Origin: an uncultured Roseiflexaceae bacterium
Lineage (GTDB): Bacteria > Chloroflexota > Chloroflexia > Chloroflexales > Roseiflexaceae
Assembly (NCBI GenBank): GCA_937988885.1
Contig: CALKHR010000201.1
Location: 1-64,000, forward strand
DNA: 64,000 nt
Reading direction: 5' to 3'
In this document: piece after piece, positions 8,448 through 17,922 of the stretch
Layout: each line of letters opens with the position of its first letter
Position numbering within the stretch: position 1 is the stretch's first letter
Notes under the pieces: generated by a model
Databases searched by the model: none
The model's input: the letters and a program-made list of their open reading frames with translations, nothing else
What the model was told of the DNA's origin: nothing
Translations under genes and position numbers: made by a program

Positions 8448-9149
8448 TGGCGAACTCCTTGAGCGTTCGGCGGCGAGGACGCATAACCGAACATCAACAC
8501 ATTGCTGCCGCTTCACGGCACACAAACGAAACTATTCTGAAAAGAAAGTGTTATGTTTTTCTTATGATGGATGGTAGCACGCCCGCTTAATGGCTGTCAA
8601 GCATGGAAATGTTCGTATGCAGCGGTTGACGAGCAGGTAATCGGGCTGAAGCGACTGCTCCAACCGCGCTAGAGCCTGTTTTTCGCATTCAGATGCTCTT
8701 TACAGTGCGCCAAACGCCTCAATCCCACGAAACCCTCTCCATTCATGCCGATCGGCGATTGGCCTCATCCAGCATCGCCATTCACGAGACACCAAGGAGC
8801 TAATCTGCTTTTACATGCGAAAGAACCTCACGTCACCCTCATTCCCTCCACCTTACGTGCCAACCATCACAAAGAGTGAACTCTATTTCCGCAACTGTAA
8901 GCAAAATCTGCTCTATCATACAAAGCGCTCCACTCCGTTTATGAGCCAGCACCATACAGCACCATCGCCCAACGAATCTTCCAAAATCCAAAAGTTATCC
9001 CCAAAAATGGTACAACCTGTGGATAACTGTCATAAAATGTAATGAATTATCCTTCACCAATACGCCAAAAAACCCGCAAACAAAGGGAAATTATCAACAT
9101 TTCACCGATCCGTTCATGTGATTGTGGATACTATTGGCTCATTCCCAGG
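8448..9149. other. Long AT-rich intergenic region with DnaA-box-like sites
   Basis: About 700 bases separate the divergent rhaEW and deoR genes. I see no convincing gene. Sites resembling the DnaA box TTATCCACA occur at 8995 (TTATCCCCA), 9018 (TGTGGATAA, exact), 9091 (TTATCAACA) and 9123 (TGTGGATAC). The left part must also hold the rhaEW promoter, which I cannot pin down. Confidence 0.5.
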
Positions 9150-9198
9150 TTGACCGCGCTTCAGCGCCTGTGCTATGATGACTTACGAAATACTTTCG
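9150..9198 (+). promoter_or_regulatory. deoR promoter and palindromic operator
   Basis: TTGACC (9150-9155) and TATGAT (9174-9179) are separated by 18 bases, a good sigma-70-type promoter. The palindrome CGAAA-TAC-TTTCG (9186-9198) covers the expected transcription start, 18 bases before the deoR ATG. That is a classical place for an autorepressor to bind. The assignment of the palindrome to this regulator is inference. Confidence 0.65.
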
Positions 9199-9215
9199 AT
9201 TAGCGAGAATGAAGC

Positions 9216-9998
9216 ATGCACACTGCCGACCTATCCTCATCGCCCGAGCGGCGCCGCGAACAGATCGTGGCGTACCTCAGCACGCACGATCGCGGCTCGG
9301 TGGGCGAACTCAGCCAGTTGCTCGGCGTCTCCGAAGTGACAGTGCGCAAGGATCTCGACGCGCTAGAGGCGCAGGGCTTGCTGACGCGCATCCACGGCGG
9401 CGCGATGGCATCGGGGCGCGGGCGGCTCGAACGCTTCTTTGCGGCCCGCGAACAGGAGCATCTTGAGGAAAAGCGCCGGATCGCCCAGGCTGCTGCGGCA
9501 TTGGTGCACTCCGGTCACCGCATTTTCCTCGATGCCAGCACCACGGCTCTGCAAGTGGCGCGGCTGCTCAAGGATCGCGAGGACCTCGTGGTGGTGACCA
9601 ACGGCCTGTACACCGCGCTCGAACTGAACTTTAGCGAGGGTATCACCACCATCGTGGTGGGTGGCGTGATGCGGCGGCGCTCAAGCTCGCTGGTCGGTGG
9701 CCTGAGCGATAGCGCACTACAACGCCTCCGGGTCGATATCGGCTTCTTTGGAGCGCAGGCCGTCTCGGCCCGCGATGGTCTGATGGAGGCGGGGCTAGAA
9801 GAGGCGCAGGTCAAGCAGCGTATGGTCGCCGCCGCCGAGACGGTGATCGGCATCGTCGATTCCAGCAAGTTCGGCGGTCGCGCCCTGAGCGCGTTCGCCC
9901 TCCCGCACGAGATCAACCGGATCATCACCGACACTGGCGCGCCCGATGCGCTTGTAGAAGCCCTTCGCGCCCAGCAGATCACCGTCGATCTTGTCTAA
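9216..9998 (+). CDS. DeoR-family transcriptional regulator, probable rhamnose regulator
   Basis: Encodes 260 aa. Residues 12-70 are the DeoR winged helix (RREQIVAYLSTHDRGSVGEL, then VSEVTVRKDLDALEAQGLLTRIHGGA). Residues about 85-255 are the DeoRC sugar-phosphate sensor, with conserved FLDASTTALQVA, VVTNGL, GGVMRR and IVDSSKFG. Family members bind a phosphorylated sugar and usually repress a neighbouring operon. It is divergent from rhaEW; in Bacillus the rhamnose operon is likewise under a DeoR protein, so control of the rhamnose genes is likely. The palindrome at its own transcription start suggests autoregulation. The ribosome site is weak (GCGAGAATGAAGC). Confidence 0.87.
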   Translation: MHTADLSSSPERRREQIVAYLSTHDRGSVGELSQLLGVSEVTVRKDLDALEAQGLLTRIHGGAMASGRGRLERFFAAREQEHLEEKRRIAQAAAALVHSGHRIFLDASTTALQVARLLKDREDLVVVTNGLYTALELNFSEGITTIVVGGVMRRRSSSLVGGLSDSALQRLRVDIGFFGAQAVSARDGLMEAGLEEAQVKQRMVAAAETVIGIVDSSKFGGRALSAFALPHEINRIITDTGAPDALVEALRAQQITVDLV

Positions 9999-10055
9999 GG
10001 ACAAGGTGACAAGGTGACCTGGTGACTCGATGACAATAAGGCGACGAAAAGCATT

Positions 10056-10217
10056 GTCATCTCGAATGAGCCACCAGGCGACGTGAGAGATCTCCCCGAC
10101 AAAACAATGAAAACAGGGTCATTCTGAACGAAGTGCGCAGCACGAAGTGAAGAATCTCTCCGTAACAACAACGTAAACCAGAGACAACGAAACGCATTGT
10201 CATCTCGAACGAGCCAG
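10056..10217 (+). repeat. Diverged and truncated copies of the GTCATCTCGAA repeat
   Basis: Three elements begin with GTCAT: at 10056 (GTCATCTCGAATGAGCC...GTGAGAGATCTC), at 10118 (GTCATTCTGAACGAAG...GAAGAATCTC) and at 10199 (GTCATCTCGAACGAGCC). The last is cut short where the ATCTGTG-type repeat begins at 10220. They fill the gap between the convergent deoR and rhamnosidase genes. Confidence 0.75.
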
Positions 10218-10219
10218 CC

Positions 10220-10274
10220 ACAGATTCCACAAATACGCTTCCCTCATCTGCGTAATCTGTGAAATCTGTGGACG
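10220..10274 (+). repeat. Short dispersed repeat pair in inverted orientation
   Basis: CACAGATTCCACAAATACGC and, 18 bases on, GCGTAATCTGTGAAATCTGTG are inverted members of the ATCTGTG family. The pair can form a hairpin just past the stop of the rhamnosidase gene. Confidence 0.65.
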
Positions 10275-10277
10275 ATC

Positions 10278-12962
10278 CTACGCCGTATGGAAGTGGTAGC
10301 GCCCCGCAACGACCTCGTACACCGCCACATCGGCCTCGCGGCGCAGCAACTCCACCCCCACGGCCTGCTCGGCGGGCACCGAACCCTCGAACACCTCCTG
10401 CCCCTCCTTCACGGGCACAAACACCGTAGCCGTAGTATTGCACGGCACGCTAATCTCCCAATCGAACGCATCGCCCTTCAGCGTCCACGCGCTGCTGATC
10501 AGCCCGTACATCGAGTGCAGCGAGGCGCTGACGTTGCTGAGCCCGCCACCCGGGCGTGGCCGCATAATGATGTGCTTATAGCCAGGCTGCTGCGGATCAA
10601 GCGCGATGCCCGCCACCACCGCGTACATCCACGCGCCGATCGCGCCGTAGGCGTAGTGGTTGAACGAGTTCATACCGGGCGATTGGAAGCCGCGATCGTG
10701 TGTCCAACCGTCCCAGCGCTCCCAGATCGTGGTGGCGCCCTGCGTCACCGAGTAGAGCCACGAGGGCCAGCGCGTCTGCAGCAACAAGTCGTAGGCCACA
10801 TCCAGATGCCCCGTCTCGCTCAGCACGAAGTTGAGGTACGGCGTACCCACAAAGCCCGTGCTCAACAGATTGCCGCGCTGGCGGATATCGCGCACTAGTT
10901 CGGCGGCGGCCTGTGGGCGCAGTTCCTCGGGCATCAGGTCGAAGTGCAGCGCCAGCACATAGGCCGTTTGGGTTTGCGCCGCCATCAAACCATCCGGCGT
11001 GATAAAGTGGTTCTGGAAGGCTTTGCGCACCCGCTCGAACAGCTTCTGGTAGCGCTTGGCATCGGCGGTCTTGCCGAGCACCTCGGCGATCTGGCTCATC
11101 AAGCGGGCGCTGTGGGCGAAGAAGGCGGTGCCCAACAACTCCTTCGAGGTGATGCCGAACGTGTTGACGCTGCCATCGAGCGCCAGCCAATCGCCGAAGC
11201 CCTGCCAATGGGGATAGCCGGGGTAGTTGCGCCGCCCGTCCTTGCTGGTTGTTTCGAGGAACGCGATAAAGCGCTGCATCGAGGCGTAGCGCTCGGTCAA
11301 CACGCTCGTATCGCCGTACACTTGGTAGATAGTCCAGGGGCAGATCGTGCCAGCGTCGCTCCAGGCCGGGCCGCCGTTCGCACCCTCACCGAACGCAGGA
11401 GCGTACTTCGGGTAGTCGCCATCGGGCGATTGGGCGTCCTCCAAGTCGCGCAACCACTTGGTGAAGAAACCCGCCACGTCCATGTTGAAGGCCGCCGTGC
11501 TGATGAACACCTGCGCATCGCCCGTCCAGCCCAAGCGCTCATCGCGCTGCGGGCAGTCGGTGGGCACATCGACGAAGTTGCCGCGCTGCCCCCACTCGAT
11601 ATTGTGCTGAAGCTGATTAAGCAGCGGATTCGAGCAATGGAACGTGCCGGTCTGCTCCATCTCCGAGTGGATCACGATGCCCGTCAGCAGGTCGCGGGGC
11701 GGCGGCTGCTTGCCCGGGTAGCCGATCACCTCCACATAGCGGAAGCCGTGAAACACGAAGCGCGGCTCCCACACTTCTTCGCCCTCGCCACGCAGCGTGT
11801 ACTGGTCGATGTTGCGCGCCCGCCGCAGGTTCTCGGTGTACAACGAACCATCGGGGTTCAGCACCTCGGCGAAGCGCAGCGTGATCGTGGTGCCCGCCGG
11901 GCCGCTGATCTTCAGGCGCACCCAGCCGACCATATTCTGCCCCATATCGAAGATCCAACGTGTGCCGTGATGGTGCGAATGGCTACGCGGATCGCTGATC
12001 GGGGTCAACTCGCGGATGCGCTTGACGGTCGGCCCACGCATCGCGTTCAACTGGATATCGCCCGGATCAAACGTTGTGACCGACAGCCAGCGCGAATCGT
12101 CGTAGCCGGGCGCATCCCAGCCGCACAACTCCTGCCGCGCATCGTAGCTCTCGCCCATCTGCATATCGGATTCGAGGATCGGCCCGTAGCACGCCTTCCA
12201 ATCCGTATTGGTGGCGATGATCTGCTGGCTACCATCCGCAAACGTGATCTGCAACTGGGCCAGGAAGCGCGGGCGATCGCCATAGCGCTGGCGGTCGATC
12301 CAACTGATGTAGCCGCAGTACCAGCCATCGCCGACGATCGCGCCCAGCACGTTCTCGCCCTGCCGAAGTTGTTTCGTCACGTCGTAGGCTTGGTACTGCA
12401 CACGGATGGCGTAATCGGTCCAGCCGGGCGCGAGCACATCATCGCCAACCACGCGGCCATTGAGGTGCGGCTCGTAGACGCCCAACGCGCTCGCGTAGAG
12501 CCTCGCGCTGGCCACGGGCTTATCGAGCGTGAAGGTGGTGCGAAAGAACGGCACAGGGCTGCTGGTGCGCGGGCCTCCGGCCAGCATTCCCTGAATCCAT
12601 TCGGCCTGCCAATCGCTGCGGTCGAGCAGGCCCATCTCCCACCACGCCGCCTCGCTCCACTCGGAGGGCTGTCCGTCGGCGTCCCACACGCGCACACGCC
12701 ACCAGGCCCGTTGGCCCGAGCCGAGCGCGGCGCCTTCATACCGAACATGGATCGACTGATCCGACGTGACCTGGCCGCTATCCCAGAGATCCGCTTGATC
12801 AAGCGCGGCCTGGCTACTGGCGACCTGAATCTGATACGCGGTCTGGCGGGCGCCGCGCCGCTCATCGCGCAGTTCCCAACTGAGGCGGGGTTGCTTGACA
12901 TCGATGCCCAGGGGGTTGGTGAGGTACTCACAACGCAATCGGGTAACGTGTGGCGTGGACAT
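10278..12962 (-). CDS. Alpha-L-rhamnosidase, glycoside hydrolase family 78
   Basis: Encodes 894 aa, normal length for bacterial GH78. The order is an N-terminal fibronectin-like domain (about 10-110), the rhamnosidase N domain with FFRTTFTLDKPV and LNGRVVGDDVLAPGWTDY, a concanavalin-like domain (about 330-430), the (alpha/alpha)6 barrel with DCPQRDERLGWTGDA near residue 470 carrying catalytic acids, and a C-terminal beta domain (about 800-894). It removes terminal alpha-L-rhamnose from oligosaccharides or glycosides. There is no signal peptide, so action on imported material in the cytoplasm is likely. The start ATG follows AGAGG. The next gene upstream on the same strand is GH172, about 200 bases away beyond a hairpin, so separate transcription is possible. 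Confidence 0.94.
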   Translation of the reverse strand: MSTPHVTRLRCEYLTNPLGIDVKQPRLSWELRDERRGARQTAYQIQVASSQAALDQADLWDSGQVTSDQSIHVRYEGAALGSGQRAWWRVRVWDADGQPSEWSEAAWWEMGLLDRSDWQAEWIQGMLAGGPRTSSPVPFFRTTFTLDKPVASARLYASALGVYEPHLNGRVVGDDVLAPGWTDYAIRVQYQAYDVTKQLRQGENVLGAIVGDGWYCGYISWIDRQRYGDRPRFLAQLQITFADGSQQIIATNTDWKACYGPILESDMQMGESYDARQELCGWDAPGYDDSRWLSVTTFDPGDIQLNAMRGPTVKRIRELTPISDPRSHSHHHGTRWIFDMGQNMVGWVRLKISGPAGTTITLRFAEVLNPDGSLYTENLRRARNIDQYTLRGEGEEVWEPRFVFHGFRYVEVIGYPGKQPPPRDLLTGIVIHSEMEQTGTFHCSNPLLNQLQHNIEWGQRGNFVDVPTDCPQRDERLGWTGDAQVFISTAAFNMDVAGFFTKWLRDLEDAQSPDGDYPKYAPAFGEGANGGPAWSDAGTICPWTIYQVYGDTSVLTERYASMQRFIAFLETTSKDGRRNYPGYPHWQGFGDWLALDGSVNTFGITSKELLGTAFFAHSARLMSQIAEVLGKTADAKRYQKLFERVRKAFQNHFITPDGLMAAQTQTAYVLALHFDLMPEELRPQAAAELVRDIRQRGNLLSTGFVGTPYLNFVLSETGHLDVAYDLLLQTRWPSWLYSVTQGATTIWERWDGWTHDRGFQSPGMNSFNHYAYGAIGAWMYAVVAGIALDPQQPGYKHIIMRPRPGGGLSNVSASLHSMYGLISSAWTLKGDAFDWEISVPCNTTATVFVPVKEGQEVFEGSVPAEQAVGVELLRREADVAVYEVVAGRYHFHTA

Positions 12963-13108
12963 AGCACCGTCCTCTTTGTACTTTCATCGTCGAAGGGCTT
13001 GGGCAATTATAAGCGATGCGATGTGGTGTTCAATACGAGGTTGCTATAGAAGAGCCGTGCATATCGCCGAAAACAGCCCAACTGCCGTTGGCTTCATCCA
13101 CACAACAA

Positions 13109-13146
13109 AGCCGCCGTTCTGCACGAGCAAAACGACGGCTTCGCAC
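13109..13146 (-). terminator. Intrinsic terminator after the GH172 gene
   Basis: On the minus strand a stem AAGCCGTCGTTTTGC / GCAGAACGGCGGCTT is followed by TTGTTG. It lies about 20 bases beyond the GH172 stop and before the rhamnosidase start. Confidence 0.65.
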
Positions 13147-13165
13147 AATCATTCATCGCATTCGC

Positions 13166-14248
13166 TTAAATGATCTCCAGGTAGTCGCGGTCCGGCAGGG
13201 GCGGGAACGGCGCGGCGGGCAGCGTCTGGTACCAGTACGCCACCGAGGCGATATCATCCTGCAGCGGCAGGTAGCGGTGGCCCTGTCGCCACCCCAACGC
13301 CTGAATCGTCACCCGCAGGTCCTCCTCGAAACGGATCGGGTCGGGGATGTGCCAGCGGTACATGCCGAAGCGCTGCTGCGAGGCGTAGAGCCCATCGGGG
13401 CGGATCACCTGCAGGCCCGTGTAGGGCGTCGAGAACTCGCGGTAGCCGCCGTTCTCCTTGCCCACATCGAAGTTGTAGGAGCCGCAGAAGTAATCCTCGG
13501 TGCCCGTGCCGCAGATCGTGGGGAACTCGTCATCGCCATCGATAAAGAACTTGATCTCGCCCTCGCCCCACCAGCCGGAGTTGTTGACGCCCCAGGCCAT
13601 ATACGTGCCGACATAGTGGCCGCGCCCCCGCACGCCATCGAGGATCGTGTAATCCTGCTTGTAGGGCAGCGGATTCGTGCGGCGGAACTGCGCGTGGAAG
13701 TACGCCACATCGTCGGGAACCTCGGTCAATGCGTAGTTGATCTGGTAATAGAGTTTCATGTCCTCGTCGCCCAGATTCGTCATTGTGATGCGGGCGCGTT
13801 TGCGGAACGGCATCTCCCAGTAGCAGTTCAAGCCGCTGCCAGGATTCACACAGACCGCCAGCGACGAGATCTGGAAGTACTTCTGCCAGCCACAGGCGAA
13901 GAAATCGCCAACCGGGCACTCCACCGATGGCTGCTCGGAATCATCCCAATACATGCGCAAAATGCTGTGCCGCCAGTGCTTGGTCGGCGTCATCCAGATC
14001 TGCTGGATCGCGCCCTGACCTTGGATATCGGCCAGCGTAAAGCATTCGCCCGACTTGATTGTGATCGATGGAGAAACCTTCCACTTTTGGCCGAGATCCC
14101 GCGCCGCGAAGGCCCCATTGCCTTCCGTCGCCATACCGCCTTTGCCCTTCTCTCCCGTGAAGTTCTCTGGGCTGATCGAGCGCGTCTTCGCATTCGATAG
14201 CCGAGACAGATTGCCGAGGTGCGTCCCAAGCCCATTAAAGGTTGCCAC
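13166..14248 (-). CDS. GH172-family (DUF2961) glycoside hydrolase
   Basis: Encodes 360 aa from a GTG start preceded by AGAAAGG. The whole protein matches DUF2961, now glycoside hydrolase family 172. Near residue 228 WWGEGEIKFFIDGD and near 249 GTGTEDYF hold conserved acidic residues that line the active site in this family. Characterised members act on alpha-fructofuranosyl or alpha-arabinofuranosyl linkages and form trimers or hexamers from jelly-roll domains. There is no signal peptide. Position next to the rhamnosidase suggests a role in trimming furanose side chains from rhamnose-containing polysaccharide. Substrate is not predictable from sequence. Confidence 0.85.
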   Translation of the reverse strand: MATFNGLGTHLGNLSRLSNAKTRSISPENFTGEKGKGGMATEGNGAFAARDLGQKWKVSPSITIKSGECFTLADIQGQGAIQQIWMTPTKHWRHSILRMYWDDSEQPSVECPVGDFFACGWQKYFQISSLAVCVNPGSGLNCYWEMPFRKRARITMTNLGDEDMKLYYQINYALTEVPDDVAYFHAQFRRTNPLPYKQDYTILDGVRGRGHYVGTYMAWGVNNSGWWGEGEIKFFIDGDDEFPTICGTGTEDYFCGSYNFDVGKENGGYREFSTPYTGLQVIRPDGLYASQQRFGMYRWHIPDPIRFEEDLRVTIQALGWRQGHRYLPLQDDIASVAYWYQTLPAAPFPPLPDRDYLEII

Positions 14249-14465
14249 GTTGCACTGCCTTTCTGTTGCCGTTTGGAAGATTATCTGCCAGAAGTTACGC
14301 GAGGATCGCCACTTCGGGCTATTGTACCGCAGGATTCGATAGCGCTTTTATGAGCAACACAAAGCTTTCTGCGCTTTGAAATGGCGATAGGCTGCTCATG
14401 CAGCCCATCGACATCATCTCGTTCAGCAGTGCAACATCGCACCGTTCATGCAGCCGAACATCCGA

Positions 14466-16437
14466 TCACACACCAAACACAGGGAAAATCAGGTGATACA
14501 ACATTTGATCGGTGATCGTGACGGTGGTGACCCCAGCGCCAATCGACGCATTGGTTGGCGCGGACAACGAGACCAAGAACGTCGAGGAGTATTCATCCTC
14601 GCTGGTGCTGAGGATCGGGATGCTGATGGTTTGGCTCGTCGTGCCGGGTGTGAATGTGAGTGTGCCGCTACTAGCTGTGTAGTTGATGCCAGCCACCGCC
14701 GTGCCGCCACCCGTGGCATAGTTCACCGTGATCGGCAAACTTGATGCACTGCTGAGCGTCACAGAGAGCGTGAGGGTGCCAACATTCTCATCTACGGTTA
14801 CGCTCGTCTGCGACATCATCAGCACCGGTGCAGCATCATCATCGTGAATGGTGATCGTCTGGGTGCTGATCGTGCCGAGTGTGGCATTGGTTGGCGTGCC
14901 CAGCGTCACAACCACCGTCTTATCCTCTTCATTTAGCGCATCATCCACCACATTGAACGTGACGCTCGCCGTCTGCGCGCCAGCCGGAATCGTGATCGTG
15001 CCATCCGCTAGGTCGTGTTCCACGCCGCCGCCCATGGCTGTGCCACCCACCGTGAACGAAACCATCACGTCCAACCCACTCGCACTACTCAACGTTGTGG
15101 TGATCGTTACCGTGCCCACGTTTTCGGCAACGCTCTGGCTCGCCGTATCGAAGCGACCTGTGGTGCAGGGTCATTATCCTGAATCGTGATTGTTTGCGTG
15201 GTGTTTGTGCCGAGTGTGGCTTGGTTGGCGTACCCAGCGTCACAATCACCGTCTCATCCGCTTCATGCAGCGCGTCATCCACCACATTGAACGTGACGCT
15301 CGCCGTCTGCGCGCCAGCCGGAATCGTGATCGTGCCATTCGCCAGGTCGTGATCCACGCCGCCGCCCGTAGCCGTGCCGCCCACCGTGAACGGCACCGTC
15401 ACGTCCTGATGCGTCGCCCGATTCAAGTTAGCCGTAACTGTTACAGAACCTACATTTTCGGCAACGCTCTGAGTCGCGGTGTCAAGCGAAACCGTCACTG
15501 GAGCAGTACACAGCGTCGGATCAAAACTTTTTAATATGACATCATCAAGATTAAGGTTGAATGCCGAACTAGCATCAGGGTTCGATTCTTCAAAACGCAG
15601 AGTGCGTTGAGCACCAGCGAATGCCGTTACATCAATACTCACCAACGTGTAACCCGCATCGTAATCTGTTGTTGAGTCAGTGATTCGAAAAATTTCAGTT
15701 GTATCCATCAAAACACGAAAATAGGTATTTGCACCAGTGCCATTATGCTGACCAAGCCACAGGTAAAAGTTCAACTCTGCATCGCCAGGAGGCAGGTCAA
15801 CAACCTGAGAGACAAAACCTTCTTCACTCAGAGACTTACCACCAAGCCAAGCCCAAGTATCCCCTGTACGAGGAGAAGCAGTGCCTGCACCCGTCCCACA
15901 CGCCGTATTACACAACACCGTACCAAACATCGTTGAACCAGAACTCCAATATGGGTTATTTCTGCCTGCCTCAAAGCTTGGGTCTTGAATAAGTTGGATG
16001 AATTTCTCAACAATCACCTGAATATCTGTTTCGGCGCTTAGTCCACCGCTATCAGTCACCCGTAATCTCACCGCATACGTGTTTTCTAACACAGCGCAGT
16101 TTGCAGAGACGGTTGCCGCAATTGTCCCATTCCTATTGGTCGTCGTCACAGTCATGCCCACTGGCGCATTGACAACGGTGATTGTCAGACTGCCAGCCGC
16201 ATCCTGCCCATCTGATACCGTAGCCACATTGTCAGTAACAGCAGCGCCATCTAAACTCACATACAGGCTGTTTATCGATATGATCGTTGGAGCAGTATTC
16301 ACTTGGTAGCTATCGCTGGCGAGGTGTACATTGTTAGTTTTGTTCGATAGAGGCGTAGCTAATGCTATTTGGAGATCTGGAGCAACTAAGAGGATGAACA
16401 GCATAAAAAAGGTGAATATTCGGACGAGTGGCAACAT
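14466..16437 (-). pseudogene. Calx-beta repeat surface protein broken by frameshifts
   Basis: Two reading frames together encode one protein. The first (16437 to 15085) begins with a signal peptide (IFTFFMLFILLVAPDLQIALA), then a cadherin-like segment, a carbohydrate-binding-like domain (about 155-310) and the first Calx-beta repeat. After VVTLGTPT a base is missing near 15224 compared with the second repeat, and a second shift lies near 15160. Reading resumes in the other frame (15119 to 14466) with two more Calx-beta repeats and ends MLYHLIFPVFGV. The first two repeats are almost identical, so gene conversion or assembly error could explain the lesion. As read, the full protein cannot be made. 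Confidence 0.75.
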
Positions 16438-16729
16438 ACTATCATTCCTTCCATCATTCCAGTATTACTATCTAATATAAAACGGTTCCATTACCAGTAT
16501 GAGCGATTATTGCAAATTTATTCTAGAAAATTAACAAATCAGTTCTACAATTTACTCATTAGATCTCAAAACCTATAAGGACTGTTGATATCGTTTGAAA
16601 TGCTTCATGTCGTTCATCGACAACTATGCTCCTTCCAAGCGCTCGTCCAAATGCGGAGCAACTTCCACTAGCACAAACCACCAATCGGCGCTACACTACG
16701 CGCATCCAGCCATTTGTGGAGGTGCAACG

Positions 16730-17623
16730 ATGCAACGCAACCCCATGTATGGAATCTTCCCCATCCTGATCACCCCGTTTGATGATCGCTCCCGCATTGA
16801 CGAAGAAAGCCTACGCCGCCTTGTCGAGTTCAACCTAGCCGCTGGAGTCCACGGTCTTGGCGTTGCGCTCGGCTCCGAGATCTTCAAGCTCTCGGAACCC
16901 GAACGCGAGCAGGTCACCCGAATCGTCGTCGATCAAGTGCGCGGTCGCGTGCCTGTCGTGATCAACACTGGCGCACCCGGCACCGACCTGGCTGTCTACT
17001 ACAGCAAACTCGCCCAGGAGCATGGCGCCGACGCGCTGATGATCATCCCGCCCTCGTTTATGCCCGTCGGCCCAGCCGAAGTGCGCCACTACTACCGCAC
17101 CATCGCGCAGGCAGTCGATCTGCCGATCTTCATCCAAGATGTCCCCAACGCGTCGGTCGCGCCCGCACTCGCCCGCCAGATCGCCGAGGAATGCGAACAC
17201 GTGCGCTACATCAAAGTCGAAACGCCGCCAGTCACCAGCAAGGTGGCCGATACTGTCGCCGCAGCAGGCGATCTGCTCACCATCTTCGGCGGCGCGGGTG
17301 GCGGCTACTTCATCGAGGAGATGCGACGAGGCGCACGGGGCACGATGCCCTTCTGCACGCAGCCCGAAGCGTTCGTCGGCGTGTGGGAGCACTTCCAGCG
17401 CGGCGAGGAGCAGGCCGCCCGCGAACTGTTCGACCGCACCATCGCGCCGATCAACCGCATCGCAGCGCAGGGCAACGGCATCTACTACAACGTCCACAAA
17501 CAGTTGCTCGTCCATCGCGGCATCATCGCGAACGCCACCGTGCGCGCCCCCGCCCCACAACTCGACGAAGTGACGCAGCGCGAACTGCAAGCCGTACTCG
17601 ACGAGCTGTACCCAACGTCGTAG
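16730..17623 (+). CDS. DHDPS/NAL-superfamily aldolase or dehydratase
   Basis: Encodes 297 aa from the ATG 7 bases after GGAGG; an in-frame upstream extension to 16595 has no coding character. It is a single TIM barrel of the dihydrodipicolinate synthase/N-acetylneuraminate lyase superfamily. IPPSFM is in the usual place and the Schiff-base lysine is in YIKVE near residue 162. The tyrosine of true DapA (LYNVP) is replaced (IQDVP), so lysine biosynthesis is unlikely and a sugar-acid aldolase or dehydratase is more probable. Next on the strand are an enolase-superfamily dehydratase and a uronate-dehydrogenase-like protein, which together suggest an oxidative sugar-acid pathway. Confidence 0.82.
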   Translation: MQRNPMYGIFPILITPFDDRSRIDEESLRRLVEFNLAAGVHGLGVALGSEIFKLSEPEREQVTRIVVDQVRGRVPVVINTGAPGTDLAVYYSKLAQEHGADALMIIPPSFMPVGPAEVRHYYRTIAQAVDLPIFIQDVPNASVAPALARQIAEECEHVRYIKVETPPVTSKVADTVAAAGDLLTIFGGAGGGYFIEEMRRGARGTMPFCTQPEAFVGVWEHFQRGEEQAARELFDRTIAPINRIAAQGNGIYYNVHKQLLVHRGIIANATVRAPAPQLDEVTQRELQAVLDELYPTS

Positions 17624-17650
17624 GCGACTCCGAGCAAGCAACCAATCACT

Positions 17651-17679
17651 CATCTCTAATCTATGCAATCTGTGGATGA
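17651..17679 (+). repeat. Short dispersed repeat (ATCTGTGTAATCTGTGGA family)
   Basis: CTCTAATCTATGCAATCTGTGGATGA is a diverged copy 30 bases downstream of the aldolase stop. Confidence 0.6.
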
Positions 17680-17750
17680 TCTCCTGATCCGCTCACAATT
17701 AGTGCTCTGTTTGGAAAAATTTAACATTTTTATGTTCAATGAAAAGCACT

Positions 17751-17842
17751 GTCATCTCGAACGAATGTGAGAGATCTCAACGCGCACTACAATGCGGAAC
17801 AATGAGATTTCTCACGTCGCCTAGCGGCTCGCTCGAAATGAC
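17751..17842 (+). repeat. Palindromic repeat element, left member of an inverted pair
   Basis: The element starts GTCATCTCGAACGAATGTGA and ends GGCTCGCTCGAAATGAC; the two arms pair imperfectly around CAATGCGGAACAATG. Its reverse complement matches 21120-21211, and similarity continues about 35 bases outside (GTGAAAGATT, ACAATGC). It belongs to the same family as the 5.3-kb array and sits 80 bases before the dehydratase gene. Confidence 0.8.
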
Positions 17843-17922
17843 AATGGGAACTGTGAAAGATTTACAAAACAATGCAATTAGTGGGTTTCACTCCGAATCC
17901 TGCAAACTCACAGAGGAAAAAG

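Noticed and set aside
8815..9042. 75-codon frame in the gap between rhaEW and deoR
   Set aside because: No ribosome site, biased composition, and it crosses the DnaA-box-like cluster.
10944..13049. A 701-codon open frame opposite the GH78 gene
   Set aside because: Same mirror effect of high third-position GC; no domain match and it runs beyond the true gene's start.
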